Positions 33,202 through 34,193 of a DNA stretch of 34,193 nucleotides are shown piece by piece. The position numbers and the translations under genes are program-made. The stretch is from positions 1 to 34,193 of the forward strand of contig JAUNVH010000019.1 in NCBI GenBank assembly GCA_030537765.1, given 5' to 3'. The notes under the pieces were generated by a model. That model saw nothing but the letters and a program-made list of their open reading frames with translations. It ran no database searches and was not told where the DNA came from. Numbering within the stretch: the stretch's first letter is position 1; each line of letters starts with the position of its first letter. This DNA is from Tissierellia bacterium. Its GTDB lineage: Bacteria > Bacillota > Clostridia > Tissierellales > Peptoniphilaceae.

Positions 33202-34041
33202 ATGTTAAAAATAATAACTGATTCCACATCGGATTTAGACAAAAAAAAGATTGACGAATTGGGGGTTGAAGTCGTTCCACTATATGTTACATTTGGAGAA
33301 GAGATCTATAAAGATGGAATAGATATAGACAATGAGAGCTTTTACAAAAAATTAAAGACTTCAAAAGTTTTGCCAAAGACATCGCAAGTGAATGTGGGAG
33401 AATTTTATGAAGTTTTTAAAAAGCATATAGAAAATGGAGATGAGATCTTAGGTATTTTTGCCTCTGCAAGTCTCAGTGGAACTTTCCAATCTGCAGTTGC
33501 AGCAAGAGAGATGTTAGATCAAAAAGAAAAAATCAGTCTAGTAAATTCTAATACTGCCGCTATAGGTTTGGAAATTTTAATAAGGCATGCAGTAAATATG
33601 AAAAATAATAATCACGGCAGAGAAGAAATCTTTAAAACGCTTGAAAAATTAAAAGAAAAAATTAGAATAATAGCCATGGTATCGACTTTAAAATATTTAC
33701 AGATGGGTGGCAGACTTTCAAAGACGAGTTCGATTATAGGTTCAATATTAAAAATAACGCCAATACTTTCTCTCTATAAAGGTGAAATTATAATGCTCGA
33801 TAAGAAGAAAGGGAAAAATTTGGCAATGAAATCTATTTTGATGCAAATGAAAAAATTTGGAATAAATAGCGATTACCCAATACTTCTAACTGAAGGAGAA
33901 GCAAAAGAAGATATGGAAAAATTAAAGCAGTTAATCGAAAAAGAGCTGAGTCAAAAAATAGAAATCGAATCAAAATTGGGAAGCGTAATAGGCACACATG
34001 TAGGCCCCGGCGCAATTGCATGCGCTTTTGTCGAAGATTAA
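33202..34041 (+). CDS. DegV family fatty-acid-binding protein
   Basis: This 279-residue protein starts LKIITDSTSDLD, the DegV hallmark, and has VLPKTSQVNVGEF, FASASLSGTFQSA (lipid carboxylate site), LKYLQMGGRLSKTSS and VIGTHVGPGAIA at the C-terminus. DegV/FakB proteins bind fatty acids; FakB presents them to the kinase FakA for use in phospholipids. No fakA is nearby. AAGGAG precedes the ATG. It is a single gene before tuf. Confidence 0.92.
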   Translation: MLKIITDSTSDLDKKKIDELGVEVVPLYVTFGEEIYKDGIDIDNESFYKKLKTSKVLPKTSQVNVGEFYEVFKKHIENGDEILGIFASASLSGTFQSAVAAREMLDQKEKISLVNSNTAAIGLEILIRHAVNMKNNNHGREEIFKTLEKLKEKIRIIAMVSTLKYLQMGGRLSKTSSIIGSILKITPILSLYKGEIIMLDKKKGKNLAMKSILMQMKKFGINSDYPILLTEGEAKEDMEKLKQLIEKELSQKIEIESKLGSVIGTHVGPGAIACAFVED

Positions 34042-34071
34042 AATATATTAATAAATAAATGGCCTAGTTTA

Positions 34072-34100
34072 TTGATTTATTATAAGCGATATTGTATGAT
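34072..34100 (+). promoter_or_regulatory. Promoter of tuf
   Basis: The -35 is TTGATT (34072-34077), the spacer is 17 bases and the -10 is TATGAT (34095-34100). The start codon of tuf lies about 45 bases after the predicted transcript start. Confidence 0.65.
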
Positions 34101-34150
34101 TATAGATAGATAAAACTTTGGCAAAAATAGTTATTTAGGGAGGAAAGAAA

Positions 34151-34193
34151 ATGTCAAAAGCAAAATTTGAAAGAAACAAACCGCATGTCAATA
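34151..34193 (+). CDS. tuf: Elongation factor Tu, N-terminal fragment (cut by window end)
   Basis: The 14 visible codons read MSKAKFERNKPHVN, the standard start of bacterial EF-Tu (A/[23 protein letters not shown]). AGGGAGGAAA lies before the ATG. The gene continues beyond the window. EF-Tu carries aminoacyl-tRNA to the ribosome. A tuf copy with its own promoter and no fusA upstream suggests either a separate single copy or a second copy. Confidence 0.9.
   Translation, partial: MSKAKFERNKPHVN

Overview
The window looks like chromosome from an AT-rich anaerobic Firmicute. The signs are strong AGGAGG-type ribosome binding sites, frequent TTG starts, SigA-type promoters, Veg, SurE, a YycJ/WalJ-type hydrolase and EF-Tu. 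The mix of amino-acid, peptide and sulfur-compound catabolism would suit a peptide-fermenting coccus of the Peptoniphilaceae/Tissierellia type, but that placement is inferred from style and gene content and not from a marker comparison. I see no insertion sequence, phage or CRISPR array.

Layout. (1) 1-4032: a MalY/PatB-type C-S lyase with its own terminator, then a DUF401 membrane protein, a CobW/G3E GTPase and a short degenerate CobW-like P-loop protein with a C-terminal membrane segment. (2) 4061-5176, minus: a membrane-anchored MsrA-MsrB fusion. (3) 5353-13307: a tight seven-gene operon of SorC-type regulator, FGGY kinase, D-2-hydroxyacid dehydrogenase, Met gamma-lyase-like enzyme, FucA-like class II aldolase, NhaC-superfamily transporter and methylthioribose kinase (MtnK). 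It looks like a salvage route for sulfur or deoxy-sugar by-products of S-adenosylmethionine (SAM), but no MtnA isomerase is present. (4) 13496-19402: gamma-glutamylcyclotransferase, a very large M14 metallopeptidase, DUF969, DUF979 and pyroglutamyl peptidase. This reads as a peptide and 5-oxoproline utilisation operon. (5) 19547-21743: YitT and DUF1294 membrane proteins, a maleate isomerase/Asp-Glu racemase-type enzyme (minus) and tRNA-Pro(TGG) (minus). (6) 21874-24781, minus: an operon of walJ-like hydrolase, surE and a MATE exporter. It diverges from veg, which has two tandem promoters. (7) 25289-27670: a 426-base leader rich in dyads, with a Rex-like operator, then an NADP-type secondary alcohol dehydrogenase and a second CobW GTPase. 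(8) 27702-34193: glutaredoxin (minus), the pseudouridine pair psuK-psuG, a second MATE exporter, lemA plus a TPM-domain protein (minus), DegV, and the first codons of tuf, which runs off the window.

The most interesting parts are the MtnK/aldolase/FGGY-kinase operon, the 5-oxoproline-centred operon with its uncharacterised two-part permease, the CobW pair with a membrane-tailed partner, and the putative Rex-controlled adh-cobW unit. Several starts were moved downstream of the longest reading frame to match ribosome binding sites. Each case is explained in its entry.
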